A stretch of 64,000 nucleotides of DNA. It comes from Vibrio coralliirubri (lineage in GTDB: Bacteria > Pseudomonadota > Gammaproteobacteria > Enterobacterales > Vibrionaceae). Below are positions 1 through 12,000 of this stretch, piece after piece. The notes beneath the pieces were generated by a model. It saw nothing but the letters and a program-made list of their open reading frames with translations. It made no database searches and was not told the origin of the DNA. Location: contig NZ_AP025470.1 in the NCBI RefSeq assembly GCF_024347375.1, forward strand, positions 1,488,001 through 1,552,000, given 5' to 3'. Numbering within the stretch: position 1 is the stretch's first letter; each line of letters opens with the position of its first letter. Position numbers and translations under genes: made by a program.

Positions 1-2
1 AC

Positions 3-3000
3 GTTGGCGATTCTCTTACGTCCGATGGTCTGGTTATCGAGCTTAGAGAAGAACCTGCGGGGTCGGGTAATTATATCGGTTTCACGACTGATATTTCGAA
101 TACTGAAACTACCGTTTTCACTCTTGATTTCAGCAGTACCAATTTGGGTGAATACACCTTTACGCTTCTCGAAGCGATTGACCACACGCCGATTCAAGGC
201 AATAACGACCTAACATTCAACTTGCCAGTTTACGCCGTCGATAGCGACGGTGACGATTCTCTGATGTCTCCGTTGGGGGTGACGATCACCGATGACGTTC
301 AAGTGATGGTCAATAGCTCACTCAATATTGAAGAGCCAACGGTTGCGGATTTAGCGGCAGGCACGCCGACCACTACAACGGTTAATGTTCTCGATGAAGA
401 AGGCGCTGATGGAACGACCATTACTCAGTTTACCTACGATGGTGGAGTGGTACTAACACTTGACCAAAGCGATACAGGTGAACAGAAGTTTGATGTTGCT
501 GAGGGTTCGCTGTATATCACCCTACAAGGCGACGTGCGTTTCGAGCCTAATCGCAATCTGGACCACACAAGTGGAGACATTGTTAAATCGATAGTGGTGA
601 CCTCAAGTGATTCTGATAACGATCTTGTTTCTTCAACGGTTACGCTGACCATTACCGATGGCGATATTCCAACCATTGATAATGTACCAAGTGTTACGTT
701 ATCTGAATCCAACCTGAGTGATGGTTCTGCTCCAAGTGGCAGTGCGGTCAGTCAAACGGAGACGATTACCTTCACCAATCAAAGTGATGATGTGACGAGT
801 TTCCGTATTGAACCTACTGAGTTCAATATTGGCGGCCTTCTAAAATCGAATGGACTGACGGTTGAGTTGAAAGTCGACCCAAGTACGCCGGGTGGCTACA
901 TCGGCTTTGTGACGACGGCGCCTAATGTTGAAACGAACGTGTTCACGATTAGTTTCTCGGATACCAATATTGGTCAATACACCTTCACACTGTTGGAAGC
1001 GTTAGATCACGTTGATGGGCTAGGAAATAACAACCTAAGCTTTGACCTGCCGGTTTACGCTGTTGATAAAGATGGTGATGATTCACTGGTGTCTCAACTC
1101 AATGTGACTATCGGTGATGATGTCCAAATCATGCAAAACGGCACATTAGATATCGTTGAACCGAATGTTGCTGATTTGGCTGGTGGTGCTGTAACGACCA
1201 ATACCATTGATGTGATGCCAACACAAAGTGCTGACGGCGCGACAATCACTCAGTTCACCTACGATGGTCAACTTCGAACACTTGATCAAACTGATAATGG
1301 CGAGCAAAAGTTTAGCTTCACGGAAGGTGAGTTATTCATCACTCTTCAAGGTGAAGTGCGTTTTGAGCCAAATCGTAATTTAGACCACACAACGAGCGAA
1401 GATATCGTGAAGTCGATTGTGGTGACTTCTAGTGACTTCGATAACGATCCAGTGACAGCAACGGTTACGCTGACGATTACCGATGGTGATATCCCAACCA
1501 TCGATGCCGTGCCAAGCGTTACTCTATCTGAAACTAACCTTAGCGATGGCTCTAGCCCGAGCGGTAGCGCAGTAAGTCAAACCGAGACGATTACTTTCAC
1601 TAGCCAAAGTGATGATGTGACGAGTTTCCGCATTGAACCAACTGAGTTTAATGTCGGTGGTGCACTGAAATCGAATGGGTTTGCGGTCGAGATAAAAGAA
1701 GATTCTGCTAATCCAGGCACTTACATAGGCTTTATTACCAACGGTTCGAGCGCTGAAGTCCCCGTGTTTACCATTAGTTTCTCTTCAACCACGTTAGGTG
1801 AATATACTTTCACTCTATTTGAAGCGCTAGACCATGTTGATGGCCTAGATAAGAACGATTTGAGCTTTGATCTGCCTGTTTATGCGGTAGACAGTGATGG
1901 TGATGATTCACTTGTATCGCAGCTTAATGTAACGATTGGTGATGATGTTCAAATCATGCAAGGTGGTGCGCTCAATATTACTGAGCCGACCGTCGCTGAT
2001 TTAGCGGCTGGTACACCGACCACGGCCACTTTTGATGTTATGCCAGACCAAAGTGCTGACGGCGCGACCATCACTCAGTTCACTTATGATGGCGTCGTAA
2101 ACACCCTCGATCAAAATATTGCAGGCGAACAGCAGTTTATCTTCGCAGAAGGCAAACTGTACATTACCCTCGAAGGTGAAGTTCGCTTTGAGCCTAATCG
2201 AGATCTTGACCATACGGCCGGCGATATTGTTAAGTCGATAGTGGTGACATCAAGCGATTTCGACAAAGACTCAGTCACGTCAACCGTTACGTTAACGATC
2301 ACCGATGGTGATATTCCAACTATTGATGTTATTCCAACAGTTAGCTTATCAGAAACTAATCTGAGTGATGGTTCGAACCCGAGTGGTAGCGCGGTTAGTC
2401 AAACCGAGACCATCACCTTCACCAATCAAAGTGATGATGTGGTCCGCTTCCGCCTTGAACCAGCAGAGTTCAATACCAATGATGCACTTACATCGAATGG
2501 TTTAGCTGTTGAATTACGTGAAGATCCGCAAGGGTCGGGCAACTACATCGGATTTACAACCAGCTCGTCGAATGCGGTAACCACAGTATTTACGTTGAGT
2601 TTTTCTGGGACAACCTTAGGTGAATACACCTTTACCTTAATCGAAGCCTTGGATCATCAAGATGCACGTGGCAACAACGACCTGAGTTTTGATCTGCCTG
2701 TGTATGCGGTGGATAGTGACGGCGACGATTCGTTAGTCTCTCAGCTTGGCGTGACTATTGGTGATGATGTGCAGTTGATGCAAGGCGGCACAATAACCAG
2801 TCGTGAGCCTGCTGGAGCAGTCGAAACATCGAATACTCTGGACGTGATGCCAAATCAGAGCGCAGATGGAGCAAAAATCACTTCATTTGTGTTTGATGGA
2901 AACACTGCAGAAAGCCTTGATCTCAATGTGAATGGCGAGCAAGAGTTTGTGTTCACTGAAGGTTCTGTATTTATTACCACAGAAGGTGAGATACGATTCG

Positions 3001-6000
3001 AGCCTGTGCGAAATCAAGATCACACGAGTGGTGATATTACCAAGACGATTGTTGTTACATCTACTGACCTTGATGGCGATATCGTTTCATCTACCGTGAC
3101 ATTGAAGATTACCGATGGTGATCTTCCAACGATCGATTTAGTCCCTGGAATTACGCTCTCAGAAGTGGATCTCGCTGACGGTTCTTCGCCAACCGGTAAT
3201 CCAGTGACGATGACTCAAGTTATTACCTACTCAGAGGGTAGTGACGATGTGAGTCACTTCAGAATTGACCCAGCACAGTTCAACACGTCTGGAGCTTTAA
3301 AGTCCAATGGCTTAGAGGTTGAGATAAAAGAGCAGCCAGCGAATTCTGGTAATTACATTGGCTTCGTCAAGGACGGTTCTAACGTAGAAACCAACGTCTT
3401 CACGATCAGTTTCTCGACAACCAATCTAGGGCAATACACGTTCACACTGCTTGAAGCGTTAGACCATGCAGATGGATTACAAAACAATACTCTAAGTTTT
3501 GATGTCCCTGTTTTAGCGGTTGATACCGATGGTGATGATTCTGCAATGTCGCCAATGACCGTGGTGATCACCGATGATGTACAAGGCGTTCAAGATGGGG
3601 CGTTAAGTATCACTGAGCCTTCACTTGCTGATATAGCAGCAGGTACGCCAACCACGCCAACAATCGACGTTATGCCGACACAGAGTGCTGATGGCGCGAA
3701 AGTGACTCAGTTTATCTACGATGGTGGCACGGCTGTTACGTTAGACCCAACTGTGTCTACGGAACAAGTTTTTACCGTAACCGATGGCTTACTGTACATC
3801 ACGATTGAAGGTGAGGTGCGCTTTGAACCAAGCAGAAATCTAGATCATTCATCTGGCGATATCGTGAGAACGATAGTCGTCACGACCAGTGACTTTGATA
3901 ACGATACCGATACCGCGGATGTCACTTTGACGATCAAAGACGGAATCAATCCAGTTATCGATGTTGTTCCTAGCGTGAACTTATCGGAAGTGAACCTAGC
4001 AGATGGCTCAACGCCGAGTGGTTCTGCGGTGAGTTCAACACAAACCATTACCTACACCGTGGGTAGTGATGACTTAAGCCACTTTAGAATTGCAACCAAC
4101 GAATTCAACCCAGGTGATGTGCTGAAATCAAATGGTCTTGTTGTTCAGTTAAAAGAAGATCCGTCTTCTCCAGGTGACTACATTGGCTATACCGATGATG
4201 GGGCAGGTAATGTAACCGATGTCTTCACGATTAGCTTTGATAGCGTTAATAAAGGGCAGTTCACCTTTACTTTGATTGAGGCGTTAGATCACCTTGATGG
4301 TGATCTTAATAACAGCCTCAACTTCAACCTGCCTGTTTATGCGGTTGATACTGATGGTGATGACTCAGTTAAGCGTGATGTTGTTGTGACCATTCAAGAT
4401 GACCTTCAACAGATGCAAGATGGCACGTTAACCATCACAGAGCCAAATACTGGCACACCAACTACCTTGACCGTTGACGTATTGCCTACGCCAAGTGCTG
4501 ATGGGGCAACCATTACACAGTTCACCTATGACGGTGGATCTGCGATTACTTTGAATCAAAACATCAGTGGTGAGCAGGAATTTGTTTTCACTGAAGGTTC
4601 GCTGTTTGTCACTTTGGATGGCGATGTAAGGTTTGAACCAAATCGTAATCTTGACCACTCTGCAGGCGACATTGTTAAGTCGATTGTGTTTACGTCTTCT
4701 GACTTTGATAAAGATACCTTTTCATCAACAGTCACGCTTACGATTGTTGATGGCGATGGACCTACAATCAACGTTGTGCCAAGTGTCAGCTTGTCGGAAA
4801 GCTTACTTGCGGATGGTTCGACACCTAGCGGAACACCTGTCAGTGTGACTCAGACTATCACCTCGCTAGCGAGCAGTGATGACATCGGAAAAATAGTAGT
4901 CGAAGTTGGGCTGTTCAATACCAACGGCGTGTTGAAGTCTGATGGCCTTGAATTGAGCTTGCGTGAGGAGCCTGCGGGTTCTGGCGACTACATTGCGTTT
5001 ACAACGGATGGTTCGGGTGGTGAGAAAATCATATTCACCCTAGACTTTGATGATACTAATCCTAGCCAGTATACCTTTACGTTGCTTGAGCGTTTGGATC
5101 ACGTTGATGGCTTAGGAAACAACGATCTGAGTTTTGATCTTTCTGTTTACGCGCAAGATACTGATGGCGATATTTCAGCGTCTAAACCGCTTTCAGTAAC
5201 CATCACCGATGATGTCCAGTTAATGCAGTCTGGTGCGCTTAGCATCACTGAACCAAGCACTGGGACGCCGACCACAACAACGTTTGATGTGATGCCAGCA
5301 CAAAGTGCAGATGGTGCCACAGTCACTAAGTTTACCTATGGCAGCCAGCCAGAATCCTCTCTGGTACAAAGCAATACAGGAGAGCAAAAGTTTGTATTTG
5401 CAGAAGGTTCTTTGTTTATCACGCTTGAAGGTGATGTGCGTTTTGAACCTAATCGCAATCTAGACCACTCTGGTGGCGATATCGTCAAGACCATAACGGT
5501 GACATCTGAAGATAAAGATGGCGATATCGTGACGTCTACCGTGACGTTAACTATTGCCGATGGCGCGCCACCAACTATCGACACCGTACCGACTGTCGCG
5601 TTGGAAGAAGCAAATCTGATTGATGGTTCTTCACCGGGTTTACCTGTTAGCCAAACTGAAACCATTACTTTCACAGCTGGAAGTGACGATGTGAGCCACT
5701 TCCGTATTGATACCACTCAATTCAACACGTCTGGCGACCTGAAGGCAGATGGTTTGGTGGTTCAGCTAAAAGAAGATCCTGCCAACAGTGGGAACTATAT
5801 TGGTTTCGTGGAAAGTGGGGGTGTCCAAACGGATATTTTCACCATTACCTTTAGCAGTCTGGTTCTAGGAGAGTACACATTTACCTTACTGGAAGAGTTA
5901 GATCACCTGCCAGTACAGGGTAATAACGATCAAATATTCACCTTGCCAGTGATCGCTGTCGACAAAGACAACACTGACTCTGCGGTGAAACCGCTAACAG

Positions 6001-9000
6001 TGACCATTACTGATGATGTGCCAACCATCACTGATACGACGGTTGCAAGTACGTTTGTCGTTGATGAAGACGATTTAGGCTCTGTTGTTGCTCAGGCGAC
6101 AGGTTCGTTTGTTACCACTGAAGGTGCAGACCAAGTAGAGGTTTACGAACTACGCAATATCTCAACTCTAGAAGCGACGCTATCGTCTGGCAATGAAGGT
6201 ATTAAGATCACTGAGATCACAGGTGCTGCTAACACGACCACCTACCAAGGTGCAACTGACCCAGGCGGAACGCCAATTTTTACATTAGTGCTGACTGATG
6301 ATGGTGCTTACACGTTTACGTTGCTTGGCCCTCTCAATCACGCCACGACACCGAGCAACCTCGATACACTCACAATACCGTTCGATGTCGTTGCAGTTGA
6401 CGGTGATGGCGATGATTCTAACCAATACGTATTGCCAATCGAGGTGCTAGACGATGCGCCAGTAATGAGTGCGCCAACCGGTGAAACGGTTGTCGATGAA
6501 GACGATCTTACTGGTGTTGGTTCCGATCAATCTGAAGACACCATTATTAATGGACTGTTTACGGTTGATGAAGGTGCTGATGGTGTTGTGAAGTATGAAC
6601 TGGTTGATGAAGATTTGGTGCTGGCTGGCTTAACCTCTGATGGAGAAAGTTTAGAGTGGCTAGCTGTTTCACAAAGCGGCACAACATTTACTTACGTTGC
6701 TCAAACAACAACGAGTAATGAAGCGGTGTTTGAGATTATTTTCGATACCTCTGATAACAGCTATCAGTTTGAATTGTTTAAACCCCTTAAGCACCCTGAT
6801 GGTGCGGATGAAAACGCGATTGACCTTAACTTTTCTGTTGTTGCAGAAGATTTTGATCAAGACCAATCAAACGCGATCGATCTGAAAATCACGGTGACTG
6901 ATGATGTTCCATTGGTGACAACTCAATCGATCACACGAATTGAAGGCCAGGGCTATGGTAATTCCAAAGTTGACATGTTTGCTAATGCCACGGATGTCGG
7001 CGCGGATGGCGCGGTACTGAGTCGAATTGAGGGCATTACCAGTAATGGTGCAGATATTGTTTTCCGTACAGGAAACAGCGGGCCGTACAGCAGCAGTTTC
7101 GATTTAAATAGCGGTAGCCAACAGGTACGAGTTTACGAACAAACCGATGATGGTAGTGGTGGCGTGGACACCCGTGAGCTAGGGCGCTTGCGTATCAACT
7201 CAAATGGCGAGGTTGAATTTAGAGCTAACGGCTATCTCGATCATGACGGCCTAGACACCATCGATTTCTCGATTAATGTGATTGCGACGGATGGCGATTT
7301 AGATACCTCTGAAACACCGTTAGATATAACGATTACTGATAGGGACTCTACAAGAATCGCTCTGAAAGTGACGACCTTCGAGGATGCGGGTAGAGACTCA
7401 ACGATACCTTATGCAACGGGTGATGAACCAGATCTTGAGAATGTTCAAGATAACCAAAGTGGTCTGCCTAATGCGCCTGCACAAGTTGCACTGCAAGTTA
7501 ACCTATACGACCAAGATAACAATGAATCTATAGGTCAGTTAACGATAAAAAGCCCGAATGGAGGTGATAGTCACCAAGGTACGTTCTATTACTTTGACGG
7601 TACCTCTTACCATGAGCTAATGCCTGAACCAAATGGGAGCATTATATTTGGTCCTCCTCAACTCGAGCAAAGCTTTGCTCCAAATCCTAATGAACCAAGA
7701 CAAACTATTGCGACGATAGACAACTTGTTCTTTGTTCCGGACCAACACGCTAGTTCGGATGAAACTGGTGGGCGAGTTCGTTATGAGCTAGAAATTGAGA
7801 AAAATGGCAATACGGATCACACCGTTAACTCAAATTTCAGAATCGAGATTGAAGCGGTAGCGGATATTGCAACGTGGGATGACGCCAACAGTACTTATCA
7901 GTATCAAGTGAATGAAGATGAAGACAATGTTACGTTGCAGCTGAATGCTGAATCGCAAGATAACAGTAATACTGAGACGATTACCTATGAACTTGAAGCG
8001 ATTCAGGGTGATGGGAAGTTTGAGTTACTTGATCAAAATGGCAATGTGTTAACGCCCGTTAATGGTGTTTATATCATCGCATCTGCTGATATCAATAGCA
8101 CTGTCGTCAACCCAATCGATAACTTCTCTGGACAAATTGAGTTCAAAGCGACGGCAATTACTGAAGAGACGCTTAACCCATACGATGATTCAGCTAACGG
8201 CGGGTTAGACAAAACGACCGCTCGCTCTGTTGAGCAAAACATTATCATTGATGTGACTGCCGATGCGGACCCTGGGTCGTTCAGTGTTAACCGGATTCGT
8301 ATTAACGAAGACAATATTGATGACCCTAACTACCTAGGTCCTCTGGCTAACAAAGATGACTTCACGCTAGACGAAGTCATCACAATGAACGGCTCAGTGG
8401 ATACTGATGGTTCCGAAGAGCTATTTGTTCGTATCAGCAATATCACTGAAGGTGCGGTGCTTTATTTCCTTGGAACTACGACCCCAGTTCCTACAATCAC
8501 TATTAACGGTATTGATTATCAAGAAGTGGCGTATTCCGACTTAGCCAATGTAGAGATCGTTCCGACTAAACACAGTAATGTCGATTTTACTTTTGATGTA
8601 ACCGGTGTGGTTAAAGACACCGCGAACCTCTCTAGTGGTGCTCAAGTTGATGAAGAAATCCTAGGGACTAAAACGGTTAACGTTGAAGTTAAAGGTGTCG
8701 CAGATATTCCTTACGGCGGTACTAGCGGAACGGCATGGACTGCAATACCTGATACCGATCCTGACCCTGCAAGTGGTGTGCAAACCACGATCCAAGAGAG
8801 CCAGAATGGAGATAGCTACGCCGAGCTTGATTTCACCGTGTTGTCGGGAGAGAGAAGACCTGATCCTGCAGCTGTAGATCAAACCCCATTACCTGACGAC
8901 GGTTCAGAATCCATAACCGTTATCCTCTCGGGTATTCCTGATGGCGTTATTCTGGAAGACGGTGACGGTACCATTATTGACCTTAACTTTGTCGGTTACG

Positions 9001-12000
9001 AAACTGGTCCGGGTGGTAGCCCTGATCTGTCTAAACCTATCTACGAAGCGAACATCACTGACGCGGGTAAAACCTCAGGAATCCGCATCAGACCCGTCGA
9101 TTCTTCAACCGAGAACATTCACATTCAGGGTAAAGTGATCGTGACTGAGAATGACGGTCATACGCTTACGTTTGACCAAGAAGTGCGAGTGCTAGTCGAA
9201 CCTAGAATCGATACCTCGGCGACGTACAGCACAGTCACTAATGGCGATGAAGATACGGTGATCAGTATTGATTGGCACCCAGAGGGTACTGACTATATTG
9301 ATGATGATGAGCATTTCACTTCTATTGTGATCAGTGCCATTCCGACAGATGTTGAAAGTGTTGTGGTTAATGGCGATGTAACTTGGGTTTACGATGCTTC
9401 AGCAGGCACTTTAACCATTACGCCGAAGAGTGGACAAACGGCAGAAGAGTTTACTCAGATAGCACTGAACAACAATTTTATTCAGATCACACCTGAACAA
9501 GATTCGAGCACCGACTTTACGCTTAATACCGTTGTCATGATTGAAGAGCGAGATCATGAGTATGTTGATGCGACTGATCCTGGTCAGGGCATCGCTACCG
9601 CAACGATTACAGGTACGATTAATGTTGTCGTAACGCCAGTCGTTGAACCGCAAGACGCCAGCAACAAGCTTATCGTCGATGATGTGCTGGGTACTGGAGC
9701 TCTAGCAACCGTAGTTGCTGATGCCAACACTGGCGTGCTTAAGTTCACTACCAATAGCGATAATACATCGGTTACGGATGAGTTCGTCATTCGATATCAA
9801 GAAACAGATGCTTCGTCCGCTATCGAAGAAGTGGATCAGTTAGTTATTCAATTAACAAATGTGGACGACTCGGCTCTATCAGATGCTGTACTCAATCAAC
9901 TGCTCGTTATTGGCGCTGCTTATGAAGGCGATGGGCGCTGGGTTGTAACGAATGAAGACATATTTAGCATAAGTGCACCGAACGGCCTTGTTCTTCCTTC
10001 AGGAAACAGCGGGGCTGGAGGGTTCAATGACATCAAGATGGACATCTTTAGCACGGTGATAGACCGAGGTGATGGTGCTGAGGTTGAGTCATCTACGGCC
10101 GCTCGTAGGGACGGGGAAGTCACTCTGTCATTCCCTCAAGTGGTGGCAGGGAGCACTAAGGTCGCAGCCGATATTGATATGACACCAGACAGTGTTGTTG
10201 ATGCGATTGAAGACACCCAGTTAGATCTGGGTACGGCATTGAATGGTTTAATTACGTTCTCGGGTGAAGACGACTCAACTGATCAAGTGACCATCATTAT
10301 TGATGACAGTGTGACCATTAATCCAGGAGCGGCGAACGAAGTCACCTTCCCAATTAGTTTATCGGGAAGCAGCGACCTCGACTTTGTTAACGGGAAATAT
10401 GTATTCCAGACTACCGTTGATCAGGGCGTTTCTACCGACTTCTCTGGTTTGCTTCTTAACTTGCCAGCTGACTACTCTGGCGATTTTAGATTACCAATCA
10501 CCATTGTGACTAAAGATATGCTCTCAGGGGATGAGAAAACTTTGGTGACCGATGTGGTTATAAAAGTTGCTCCTGATGTTGAAGGTAACCCAGATATTGA
10601 CGTGACTGTCGTTGGTTCGCTTGACGATTCGTTTAGCCCTGTCGATACCGACGGTCAAGCAGGGCAAGATCCAGTCGGCTACGAAGATACCTATATCCAA
10701 CTGGATTTCAGTTCGACCATTACTGATCAAGTAAGCGGAGATGAAGGGGGTGACGAAAAATTCACCTCTATCACACTGACTTTGAATGACACGAGTGTCG
10801 GGGCTTTTTATACCAGCGCAGGTGTGTCGCTTGGCACATCGGTGACCTTTAATGAAGCTGAAATTAATGCAGGCGCTCTGGACAACGTCTTGTTCCGCCC
10901 TGCACCTAATTACCCGACAGGTAACGACATTAATCAGGTGCAAGTGAATGTCAGCGGCACGATTACCGATACGGCTACGTACAATGATGCCTCGTCTCCA
11001 ATAGGTACAGCAACAGATACTGATACGTTTAATACCAATGTTAGCTTTGAAGTGGTTCCAGTCGTGGACGATGTGCTCGTAACAGGACCGGGTAGCGATC
11101 CTGATGTTATCGAGATTACGGGTACTGAAGACCAGCTCATTTCTTTGTCGGGCACAGGGCCTGTATCGATTGCACTGACTGACCTTGATGGATCAGAACA
11201 GTTTGTGTCGATTAAGTTCACAGACGTACCTGATGGCTTCCAAATGCGTGCAGACGCTGGCTCGGCATACACGGTGAAGAATAATGGTGGTGGTGAGTGG
11301 AGTGTTCAACTGCCTCAAGCGTCAGGACTGTCATTTGACCTGAGCGAGATTTCGATTTTGCCGCCTAAAGACTTCAGTGGTACGGCTGAATTTGGTGTTG
11401 CCGTATTTACGCAAGAGTCCTTATTAGGTGTGCCTACCGCAGCATCAAATCTGCCAAGCTTTAAGCTGCATGTGGTACCTGTGGGTGATGATGTTGATAC
11501 TAACCCGACAGATTCTGTGACAGGTAACGAAGGTCAAAACATTGATATCGAAATCAATGCGACGATTTTGGATAAAGAGCTATCGGCAACGGGCAGCGGT
11601 ACTTATACCGAGAATGCGCCAGAGACACTTCGAGTAGAAGTTGCTGGTGTGCCTCAAGATGCCTCTATCTACTACCCAGACGGCACGACCTTGGCTAGTT
11701 ACGATCCAGTTACGCAGATCTGGACACTGGATGTTGCTGCGCAGTCACTTGATAAGATCGTATTCAATTCAGGTGAACACAATAGTGATACGGGTAATGT
11801 ACTAGGCATCAATGGCCCGCTTCTGATTACCGTTCGCTCTGTTGATACTGACGCTGATAACACCGAATATTTGGGTACACCAACCAGCTTCGATGTTGAT
11901 TTGGTGATAGATCCGATCAACGACCAGCCGACGTTTGTGAATGTCACCAACATTGAAACGAAGGAAGAAGATAGCATTGCATTGGACAACTTTAGCATTT

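Noticed and set aside
5336..5716. Minus-strand open frame of 126 codons inside the adhesin gene
   Set aside because: It mirrors the repeat-coding strand (other repeats give similar reverse frames), has no ribosome binding site and is explained by the composition of the adhesin.
153..5873. CRISPR-like or satellite interpretation of the tandem repeats
   Set aside because: Units are about 270 codons long, in one frame, and encode a recognisable adhesin repeat.
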